Assembly (NCBI GenBank): GCA_964644025.1
Contig: CAZXVW010000037.1
Location: 1 to 26,166 of the forward strand
DNA: 26,166 nucleotides
Direction of reading: 5' to 3'
Source: CAZXVW01 sp964644025
GTDB lineage: Bacteria; Acidobacteriota; Terriglobia; Bryobacterales; Bryobacteraceae
The position numbers and the translations under genes are program-made. Positions 7,836 to 14,232 of the stretch are shown here, one piece after another (the first letter of the stretch is position 1; every line of letters begins with the position of its first letter). Under the pieces are notes generated by a model. It was not told where the DNA came from. It did not search any database and saw nothing but the letters and a program-made list of their open reading frames with translations.

Positions 7836-7850
7836 TATAATTTGCACATG
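7836..7850 (+). promoter_or_regulatory. Consensus -10 box next to the oxidoreductase start codon
   Basis: A perfect TATAAT at 7836-7841 lies six bases before ATG 7848. Transcription would begin at or within a base of the start codon, implying a leaderless mRNA. No Shine-Dalgarno sequence is present and no good -35 is visible 16-18 bases upstream. Confidence 0.45.
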
Positions 7851-9917
7851 CGGGCGCAAACGGGCGAGAGAATCCGCCATTCGGTTTGCCCGCTGGACTG
7901 CCCGGACACCTGCTCCGTGCTCGTGCACCTGCAGGGCCAACGGGCCGTGAAGCTGCGAGGCAACCCCAGCCACCCGGTTACCCGGGGGTTCTTGTGCGCC
8001 AAGCTCGCCCGGTACCTGGAGCGTGAGTATTCCGCCGACCGGCTCCTTTACCCCCAGCGCCGCGTGGGAGAAAAGGGCGAAGGTCGCTTCGAGCGCATCT
8101 CGTGGGACGACGCCGCCGGCCAGATTGCCGAACGCCTCACTGCCGTCGTCGAGCAAGACGGCCCGGAAGCGGTTCTCCCGTACAACTACGCCGGCACGAT
8201 GGGCCTGCTCAATGGCTCCGGCATGGACCGGCGCTTCTTCCACCGTCTTGGTGCCTCCCGGCTCGATCCGACCATCTGCTCCGCGGCCGGGACCGCCGCC
8301 CTGGAAGCGACGCTGGGCTGCCGCCTCGGGACCGAACCCGAGCAGTTTTGCCGCTCGCGCCTGATTCTGGCCTGGGGCGCCAACATTCGCGAAACAAACG
8401 TCCACCTGTGGCCGTTCCTCACCGAGGCCAGACGTCAGGGAGCATGCTTCTATGTGATTGACCCGCTTGGAAACCGTACCAGCAAGTCGGCGGATCGTCA
8501 CTTTGTCATTTACCCGGGCAGCGACCAGGCCCTGGCGCTGGCCATGATCCATGTCATTCTCGCCGAACAGCTTTACGACGCCGATTACGTGGCCCATCAC
8601 ACGACCGGATTCGAAGCTCTGGCGGAAACGGCGCGCCGCTATCCTCCCGAGCGCGCCGCCGCCCTCACCGGCATTCCCGCCAATGACATTGCCGCGCTGG
8701 CCAGGGAGTATGCCATGAGGAGACCGGCCGTTATTCGCCTGAACTACGGCGTGCAGCGCAATGAGAACGGCGGCGCGGCGGTCCGGGCGATTTCCGTGCT
8801 ACCCGCGCTCACCGGCGCCTGGCGCGAGCCCGGTGGCGGGCTCCTGCTGACAACCTCCGGCGCCTTCCCGCTCGATTTCGCGGCTGTCGAACGTCCGGAC
8901 TTGCAGCAGCGCTCCGCACTGGGGCGCCAGGCGCGGCTGGTCAATATGACCCGGTTGGGCAAGGCGTTGACCGAACTCGACAACCCGCCCGTCAAGGCCC
9001 TCTTCGTGTACAATTCCAACCCGGCCGTCATCGCGCCCGAGCAGAACCGTGTCTTGGCCGGCCTGCGGCGCTCCGACCTTTTCACTGTGGTCATCGAGCA
9101 GCTCCGCACCGACACGGCCGACTACGCCGACCTCTTGTTGCCCGCTACCACCTTCCTCGAACACACGGATCTGTACTTTGCTTACGGGCAGTACTATCTG
9201 CAACTGGCCCGGCCCGTCCTTCCCGCCCCCGGCGAGGCAAAATCTAACGCGGAAATCTTCCGGCTGCTGGCCGAACGCATGGGATTCGACGAAGCCTGCT
9301 TCCAGGATTCCGATGAGGACATGATCCGCCAGGCCCTGGCGTCAGGCCATCCGTACGTGGAGGGAATCACACTGGAACGGCTCTCCTCGGAGCACTTTGT
9401 CCGGATGAACGTCTCCCGCGCAGGCGAGCCGTTCCTGCCGTTCGCCAGGGGCGCGTTTCCTACAGCCTCAAGAAAATGTGACCTGGCCGCGGCGGCCGCC
9501 GAATACCGCCCGCCGGCGGAATCGCGGTTCGGAGATCGCGACTTGCGGCGCCGCTTTCCCCTGGAATTCCTCTCACCGAAGACCGCCGCGGGTCATAATT
9601 CCACGTTCGGGTATCTTCCGCGAGTGGACCGGTTGTGCGGCTCGCTCCGTATCCACGCTCGTGATGCGGAGGCGCGCGCCATAACCACCGGCGACCTGGT
9701 GCGCGCCTATAACCATCGGGGAAGCTGTTTGTTCCGCGCAGCGGTCCACGGGGAGGTGCCGCCCGGCGTGGTGGCGGCACCGACCGGCCGGTGGAACCGG
9801 CTGGCCCCCGGGCAAAGAGGCCCCAACGCATTGACCTCGGACCGCCTGGCGGACCTGGGCGGTGGCTCGACTTTTTACAGTTGTCTAGTGGAAGTAGAGA
9901 AATGCGAAGACCGATGA
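7848..9917 (+). CDS. Molybdopterin-dependent oxidoreductase (MopB family)
   Basis: A 689-residue catalytic subunit of the DMSO-reductase superfamily. The N-terminus carries a four-Cys [4Fe-4S] motif, C14-x3-C18-x3-C22 and C50 (SVCPLDCPDTC, then GFLCAK). Motifs for the bis-MGD cofactor follow: LAWGANIRETN, a VIDP segment and PGSDQALALAMIHVI. The C-terminal cofactor-binding domain (HNSTFGY..., then a beta-barrel) is intact. The Mo ligand may be Cys in the DPTICSAAG segment, but I cannot fix this. There is no twin-arginine signal, so it is probably cytoplasmic, and no partner electron-transfer subunit is adjacent. The substrate is unknown. Upstream codons 7656-7847 are open but overlap the divergent gene; ATG 7848 is where homology begins. 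Confidence 0.92.
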   Translation: MRAQTGERIRHSVCPLDCPDTCSVLVHLQGQRAVKLRGNPSHPVTRGFLCAKLARYLEREYSADRLLYPQRRVGEKGEGRFERISWDDAAGQIAERLTAVVEQDGPEAVLPYNYAGTMGLLNGSGMDRRFFHRLGASRLDPTICSAAGTAALEATLGCRLGTEPEQFCRSRLILAWGANIRETNVHLWPFLTEARRQGACFYVIDPLGNRTSKSADRHFVIYPGSDQALALAMIHVILAEQLYDADYVAHHTTGFEALAETARRYPPERAAALTGIPANDIAALAREYAMRRPAVIRLNYGVQRNENGGAAVRAISVLPALTGAWREPGGGLLLTTSGAFPLDFAAVERPDLQQRSALGRQARLVNMTRLGKALTELDNPPVKALFVYNSNPAVIAPEQNRVLAGLRRSDLFTVVIEQLRTDTADYADLLLPATTFLEHTDLYFAYGQYYLQLARPVLPAPGEAKSNAEIFRLLAERMGFDEACFQDSDEDMIRQALASGHPYVEGITLERLSSEHFVRMNVSRAGEPFLPFARGAFPTASRKCDLAAAAAEYRPPAESRFGDRDLRRRFPLEFLSPKTAAGHNSTFGYLPRVDRLCGSLRIHARDAEARAITTGDLVRAYNHRGSCLFRAAVHGEVPPGVVAAPTGRWNRLAPGQRGPNALTSDRLADLGGGSTFYSCLVEVEKCEDR

Positions 9918-10450
9918 ACAAGCCATTCGGGTGGGCGGTACTCATTGTTGCCCTCGGTCTGGCGGGTTCCTCCTGCCGGCAGCCCGAGACCGTTCCGCTC
10001 GAAAACCTTCCCGAGCAAGAGAGCCAGGAGCTGGCCTCGGTCATCCATATGGCCGACCCGAAAGCCGCGCCCCAGCTCAAGAGCGGTTTCCACAACGTGG
10101 AACAGAACGCATGGCGCTGGACGGAGCGCCACTTCGCGGTGGTGCTGCGTCCGCCGGCGGGCGGCGCCTCCCGCGGCGCGCGCCTGAACCTGCGGTTCTC
10201 GATCCCGGCCCCGGTAATCGAAAAGCTCGGCGCCGTCACCTTGTCGGCCGCCATCGGGGGCGTCAGTCTCGGGCCGGAAACGTACTCCCGGTCCGGCGAG
10301 TACATTTACACCCGGGATGTTCCCGCGTCCCTGCTGGCGGGAGACGCGGTCACCGTGGAATTCGATCTCGACAAGGCCCTCCCACCCGGCAACACCGACC
10401 AACGCGAACTCGGCGTGGTGGCCAGTTCCGTCGGTTTCGAAGCCAAGTAA
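9902..10450 (+). CDS. Exported hypothetical protein, possible lipoprotein
   Basis: A 182-residue protein with an N-terminal export signal (MNKPFGWAVLIVALGLAGSS then Cys). The residues before that Cys (GSSC) are a poor lipobox, so lipidation is uncertain. The rest looks beta-rich (ARLNLRFSIPAPVIEKLGAV; PETYSRSGEYIYTRDVP; VTVEFDLDKALPPG) with no family I recognise. Two starts are possible: ATG 9902 with GGAAG seven bases ahead, or ATG 9914, which overlaps the oxidoreductase stop as ATGA. Either way it is translationally linked to the oxidoreductase gene. Confidence 0.75.
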   Translation: MRRPMNKPFGWAVLIVALGLAGSSCRQPETVPLENLPEQESQELASVIHMADPKAAPQLKSGFHNVEQNAWRWTERHFAVVLRPPAGGASRGARLNLRFSIPAPVIEKLGAVTLSAAIGGVSLGPETYSRSGEYIYTRDVPASLLAGDAVTVEFDLDKALPPGNTDQRELGVVASSVGFEAK

Positions 10451-10956
10451 TAACCGGCGCTCCTGCCCGCGGTGTTGCCCGCGCCGCGGGAGGCATCAAG
10501 ACCGCCCACGCGCCCCGGGGATGGGCATCCGCCGGTATTGGGCGCGGCGAGTCACAGTCCGGTCTGTTTTCCCCTAATGAGATGGACACGCTCGGCCGAT
10601 ATGGTAAAAGCCCCTAAGATGTGACGCTTACGGGGCAACGGCGAAGATGACAGTGACGGAACCCAAAAAAAAGTGCAACCTCCGGGTCCCCAGTTGCATC
10701 ATTGTTGTGTTATTATTCGTTGAGCGAGAGCCTTAGAGGGGCTGCCAGGGGAACCACACACGGTGTAGGGTTCTCCACTAAAAAGCTTCGTCCGGTTCCG
10801 CGAATATCGCGGAAACCTTTTGGGATTCCTGGCGTCTATATTATGTCGTCAGGAGAAGACCCATAAACGAGAAGGAGATACGGGTTGCAGTAAGACAACG
10901 CTCCGTACCGCTTGGCAGGCAGCCCACCGGCTGTCGCCTGGGAAGGAGAGGAAACC
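10451..10956. other. 506-base hairpin-rich intergenic region
   Basis: There is no convincing protein gene here. The stretch holds four inverted repeats: 10610-10636 (GCCCC/GGGGC), 10673-10699 (GTGCAAC/GTTGCAT, preceded by eight A), 10748-10776, and 10794-10817. The last two lie in the 210 bases before the DksA-like gene and could be part of its leader or of a small RNA. AT-rich tracts near 10700-10718 and 10836-10845 are possible promoter elements but lack matched -35 boxes. Confidence 0.6.
10748..10821 (+). ncRNA. Candidate structured RNA or leader with terminator-like hairpin
   Basis: A 12-bp hairpin (GGGGAACC with GGTTCTCC, then ACAC with GTGT across a three-base loop; 10748-10776) is followed by a 17-base linker. 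A second near-perfect hairpin follows (GGTTCCGCGA, loop ATA, TCGCGGAAACC; 10794-10817), ending in TTTT. The arrangement suits either a small RNA with an intrinsic terminator or an attenuator in front of the DksA-like gene. I do not recognise an Rfam family; ykkC, GEMM, 6S and tmRNA motifs were considered and not matched. Confidence 0.35.
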
Positions 10957-11334
10957 ATGACAAAGACCGAGTTGAAAAAGTTCAAAAAAATTCTCGAGGC
11001 CAAACAGGCCGAACTGGTCGAGCTGCTGCGCAACCGCGACGCCATCACCATCGAGAAGAGCGCCGATGCGCTGGACGAGGTCCAGCACGCTGCCGAGCGT
11101 GAACTGGCGATTCGAAATCTCCATCGCGAATCGAACCTTCTTCGATTGGTCCGGCTGGCTCTGCGCCGCATCGAAGACGGCTCCTACGGCATCTGCATGC
11201 ACTGCGAGGAAGAGATCAACCGCAAACGTCTTCAGGCGGTGCCCTGGACCCCGTATTGTATCCGGTGTCAGGAAGCCGCCGATCGCAACCAGGGTGACGA
11301 GACCTTCGACGAAGTTCTTGTCAACGCCGCCTGA
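10957..11334 (+). CDS. DksA/TraR-family C4 zinc-finger protein
   Basis: A 125-residue protein with a coiled-coil N-terminus (residues 1-65) and a C4 zinc finger, C80-x2-C83-x17-C101-x2-C104. DksA-like proteins enter the RNA polymerase secondary channel and change initiation, often with ppGpp. The coiled-coil tip here reads DALDEV. The functional E. coli tip is DxxDxA, so both Asp are kept but Ala is Val. The start is clear: GGAAGGAGAGG precedes ATG 10957. It stands alone, with a structured leader upstream and a strong terminator downstream. It is a DksA-like regulator and not certainly the orthologue of dksA. Confidence 0.9.
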   Translation: MTKTELKKFKKILEAKQAELVELLRNRDAITIEKSADALDEVQHAAERELAIRNLHRESNLLRLVRLALRRIEDGSYGICMHCEEEINRKRLQAVPWTPYCIRCQEAADRNQGDETFDEVLVNAA

Positions 11335-11360
11335 CCGGCTCCTCCTTCCCAGTTTTCGCC

Positions 11361-11395
11361 ACGGCGCGGGCCCATGGCCCGCGCCGTTGTTGTTG
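11361..11395 (+). terminator. Intrinsic terminator after the DksA-like gene
   Basis: A perfect 12-bp stem (ACGGCGCGGGCC, loop CAT, GGCCCGCGCCGT; 11361-11387) is followed by the T-rich tail TGTTGTTG. It starts 26 bases after the stop codon and also separates this gene from convergent pgeF. Confidence 0.85.
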
Positions 11396-11481
11396 GCCCC
11401 CGGCGAAGACCTCAAATCCCGGCCAGTCCGCCGGGCGAGGCCGGTTGAATCCCCGGCCGATGGCACGAATCCCGTTTCTTG

Positions 11482-12180
11482 TCAACGCCGTATCCCGATC
11501 GCCGAGACCATCCGTCCCCCGTCAGCCGGCTCGCGACGGTAGGAATGGAAATCCGCCGGGTGACAGCAGGTGCATGGCGCTCCCGTGTAAATGTTCTGCG
11601 GACGGACCCCCGCGGCTTCCAATTGGTGCCGGTTCACCCCGGCGAGGTCCAGTTTCACAACCCCCGGCCGGGCGTGCCAGCCGGCCGCGAAGCCTGGAAA
11701 CCTGTCGGCCACGTCGCGACCGACCTGGTAACAGCAAGGGCCAATTCCTGGTCCGATCGCCACGATTAGCTCTGCCGCCTCGACGCCGAACTCAGCCCGC
11801 AGGCGTTCCACTACTTTGCCGGCGATCCCGGCCGCCGTTCCCCGCCAGCCAGCGTGCGCCGCGGCCACCACGCGCCGTTGTGGCGCAGCCATGAGCATCG
11901 GCAGGCAATCGGCGGTCCGGACCGCCAGGAGCCGGCCGGCACTGGCCGTGATCAGAGCGTCGCCCTCTCCGGCGCAGCCTGTTTCGGTCTCGGCGACGAC
12001 GATGATCCGGTCAGAGTGGACCTGCCGGAGCGAAACCAGCCGCCAGTCCGCCGGCGGCCAGCCTGGACAATCCCGGGTGCCGAAACCGTGTTGCAGCCAC
12101 CCGATCTTCTCCAGCGCAATGCAGCGATAGACCCGTGCCCGGTCTTTTCGGAACGCGTCAGTCCTGGCGTGCATCTCCAT
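11482..12180 (-). CDS. pgeF: Peptidoglycan editing factor / YfiH-type laccase-domain protein
   Basis: A 232-residue member of the PgeF/YfiH (DUF152, multicopper polyphenol oxidase-like) family. In E. coli this enzyme clears UDP-MurNAc carrying L-Ser instead of L-Ala; other members act on purine nucleosides. The zinc/active-site triad is visible: H55 in RQVHSDR, C92 in RTADCLP and H109 in AHAGWRG. A C-terminal CTCC...FHSYRR motif is also present. Length is normal (about 240). Starts at 12180 or the in-frame ATG at 12174 are both possible. It is convergent with the DksA-like gene. Confidence 0.93.
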   Translation of the reverse strand: MEMHARTDAFRKDRARVYRCIALEKIGWLQHGFGTRDCPGWPPADWRLVSLRQVHSDRIIVVAETETGCAGEGDALITASAGRLLAVRTADCLPMLMAAPQRRVVAAAHAGWRGTAAGIAGKVVERLRAEFGVEAAELIVAIGPGIGPCCYQVGRDVADRFPGFAAGWHARPGVVKLDLAGVNRHQLEAAGVRPQNIYTGAPCTCCHPADFHSYRREPADGGRMVSAIGIRR

Positions 12181-12474
12181 GGAACTTCACTAGGCTAACG
12201 GTTCGGCAAGGCTGACGTCCAATGGCGCTGGAAAGCCGGCCTCCGGGCCAGCGTCCGCTGCAAACCCGCGGCCCGGTCCAGTCATCGGCGCCGCGCACCG
12301 CTGCGGCCCTGGTTCCGCTTGGGCGGAGGGGCTACGCTATCCTGAAGGAGTCGGGACATTGCCCGCATTACGGCTGCTGGCGGGACAGTCTACGGAAGGG
12401 GGACCGGCTGCCCCTGTTCTCAGTTCTCCCGGGCTGTCCTTCGGGGCCGATTCTCAGGGCGACAGGAGAAGCGA
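12181..12474. other. 294-base intergenic region between pgeF and yggX
   Basis: I see no gene here. The last 130 bases before yggX are rich in inverted repeats: CCCGC/GCGGG near 12362-12393, CCTGT/ACAGG flanking 12413-12466, and a GTCC-TTCG-GGGC tetraloop hairpin at 12436-12447. A TATCCT sequence near 12337 is a possible -10 box. This may be a structured 5' leader. Confidence 0.4.
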
Positions 12475-12804
12475 ATGGGAACAGACAGCGGCGCACCGCC
12501 AGCGCCGGAACAACAGGGAACCGGCGGACGAATGGTTTATTGCGTGAAGCTCAAAAGGCAACTCCCCGGGTTGGAGGAGGTGCCGTTCGACGGCCACCCA
12601 CTCGGACAGCGGGTCTTTGAGCATGTCTCCAAGCAGGCATGGCAGATGTGGGTGGACCAGATGAGAATCATCATGAACGAGTACCGGCTCAATCTTGCCG
12701 ATCAGCGTGCCCAGGAGTTCTTGCTCAAGCAGATGGAAGAGTTTTTCTTCGGGGAGGGGTCACAGCTCCCGCCGGAATACGTGCCGCCGGAATCCGGGAA
12801 ATAA
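12475..12804 (+). CDS. YggX-family Fe(II)-trafficking / oxidative damage protection protein
   Basis: A 109-residue protein whose residues 20-109 cover the whole YggX family: MVYCVKLKRQLPGL with the conserved Cys, VSKQAWQMWVDQM, NEYRLNLADQRAQEFL, and FFFGEG...PEYVPP. YggX is linked to iron trafficking and protection of Fe-S clusters in the cytoplasm. AGGAG six to seven bases before ATG 12475 supports that start. It gives a 19-residue Pro/Gly/Gln-rich N-terminal extension not usual for the family; ATG 12532 would give the standard length. Confidence 0.92.
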   Translation: MGTDSGAPPAPEQQGTGGRMVYCVKLKRQLPGLEEVPFDGHPLGQRVFEHVSKQAWQMWVDQMRIIMNEYRLNLADQRAQEFLLKQMEEFFFGEGSQLPPEYVPPESGK

Positions 12805-12809
12805 TCGTT

Positions 12810-12840
12810 CCGCGCAGACGCATGGCCGAGTCTGGCGCGG
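12810..12840. terminator. Hairpin between convergent yggX and AAA+ ATPase genes
   Basis: CCGCGCAGAC (12810-12819) pairs with GTCTGGCGCGG (12830-12840) through one bulged G, with a ten-base loop. There is no T-run on either side, so it is a stable transcript-end hairpin rather than a classical intrinsic terminator. Confidence 0.45.
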
Positions 12841-12870
12841 GAGGATCCGGCGCCAGGCCCGGCCGCAGGT

Positions 12871-14145
12871 TCACACATCGATGAATTGCTCGCTTTTGGC
12901 GAAATATAGGTCGGTGGCGCGTTCCAGCTCCGCTTTCGTCATCCGGATGGGGCGTTTTTCGTAGTCGCTGATCGAGGCAAGGATATTGCAAATGTCCAGC
13001 GGGTAGCAGGCCCGCAGTTCCGTTCGACCCTCCCGCAAACAGAGTTTCCTGAGGTATTCGGCGCTGTCCGGCTCGGCCGGAATGCGCTTCGAGGAGACTA
13101 CCCGGTGGAAGATCTGGTCGAAGGTTTGTGCGTCCACCGGTCCCACAAAAATCTTGTTGCGGATGCGGCGGAGAAACGCCTCGTCGGCCAGTTCGTTCGG
13201 GTCCAGATTGGTGGAAAAGACCACCATCAGCTCGAATGGGATCTGGAACTTCACTCCATAGCGCAGCGTGAGGTAGTCCACCCGGCGGTCCAAAGGTACG
13301 ATCCAGCGGTTCAACAGGTCGCGGGGCGACATCAATTGGCGGCCGAAGTCGTCGATGATGAAGATGCCGTTGTTCGCCTTCATTTGCAGCGGGGCGGCAT
13401 AAATGCCCGAGGTCTCATCCAGGCGTAGCTCGACCATGCTGGGCACGAGCTCGCCGCCGACGACAATGCACGGCCGCCGGCACAAGATCCAGCGCGGGTC
13501 GATGTCCGGGTCCTCCAGCTCCAGCTTCTGATGCACGACCGGGTCATACAGGCTGATGATCTGGTTGTCCACCTCCACCGCGTATGGGATCAGGACCGCA
13601 TCCTGGTAGACGCGCAGCATCCTTTCCGCAATGCTGGTTTTCCCGTTGCCGGACGGGCCGTAGATGAACACCGAGGTCTGCGAGATCAATGCCGGCCCCA
13701 ACTGGTCGAGCAGATGATCGCTGACCACCAGGTCCGAGAGCGCCGACCGCAGCGTCTTCCGGTCCACCCGCACCTTGGCCGCCTGGGCGCGGGTGGCCGC
13801 GTGATAGTCGTCCAGCGAGACCGGGGCCGCGCCGGCATACTGGGAGATCTGGAAACGGTCCGTAGCCAGTTCCTTGCCCGCCTGGGACAAAACGAACTGG
13901 TAATCGTTGCCCACCATACCCTTGATCTCCACCAGTTGCTGGCTGCGCAGGTGGCGAAAAGCGAAGTCGACGATCGGCAGGGATAGGCGCAGACTCTTAC
14001 TCAACCCGTGCAAGCTGCTGAAACCTTCCAGCAGCAGTCGCCGCAGCACCAAGTCCAGCACCAGCGACTGGGGAAGATGCAGTTCCTCGAGACTCTGGGG
14101 CACGGGAGGGGCAAAACTGGGATGAACTCCAGCCAATGTCGCCAT
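12871..14145 (-). CDS. AAA+ ATPase with N-terminal winged-helix-like region
   Basis: A 424-residue ATPase. Residues 20-90 look like a winged-helix domain (LLLEGFSSLHGLSKSL; FAFRHLRSQQLVEIKG). The AAA+ core has Walker A GPSGNGKT at 163-170, Walker B IFIIDD at 261-266, sensor 1 FSTN at 310-313 and an arginine cluster FLRRIRNK at 324-331. The C-terminal lid ends with YPLDICNIL and a helical segment. The substrate is unknown. The overall form recalls MoxR/DnaC-like or pilus-associated ATPases, but I cannot name a subfamily. GGAGG lies 12 bases ahead of the start, rather far. The gene is divergent from a secretin-like protein only 87 bases away, which suggests, but does not prove, a joint role in an envelope machine. 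Confidence 0.88.
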   Translation of the reverse strand: MATLAGVHPSFAPPVPQSLEELHLPQSLVLDLVLRRLLLEGFSSLHGLSKSLRLSLPIVDFAFRHLRSQQLVEIKGMVGNDYQFVLSQAGKELATDRFQISQYAGAAPVSLDDYHAATRAQAAKVRVDRKTLRSALSDLVVSDHLLDQLGPALISQTSVFIYGPSGNGKTSIAERMLRVYQDAVLIPYAVEVDNQIISLYDPVVHQKLELEDPDIDPRWILCRRPCIVVGGELVPSMVELRLDETSGIYAAPLQMKANNGIFIIDDFGRQLMSPRDLLNRWIVPLDRRVDYLTLRYGVKFQIPFELMVVFSTNLDPNELADEAFLRRIRNKIFVGPVDAQTFDQIFHRVVSSKRIPAEPDSAEYLRKLCLREGRTELRACYPLDICNILASISDYEKRPIRMTKAELERATDLYFAKSEQFIDV

Positions 14146-14232
14146 AACTGTTCGATTCCTCCTTCTTCTATCGGCAGGAATGAGGCTGGGGTTTACTCCA
14201 CGCTGCCCGCCCTGCGCCCGTCAACCTCTGTA

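Noticed and set aside
10673..10699. Terminator for a minus-strand transcript (hairpin followed by eight T on that strand)
   Set aside because: No minus-strand gene lies to its right before the dksA-like gene, so there is nothing obvious to terminate; kept only as part of the structured region.
10700..10835. 6S RNA, tmRNA, ykkC or GEMM riboswitch
   Set aside because: The tandem hairpins do not reproduce the long closing stem and central bubble of 6S RNA, and the conserved sequence blocks of the others are absent.
12222..12620. 132-codon plus-strand frame before and across yggX
   Set aside because: It overlaps yggX out of frame, has no ribosome-binding site and looks like random high-GC translation.
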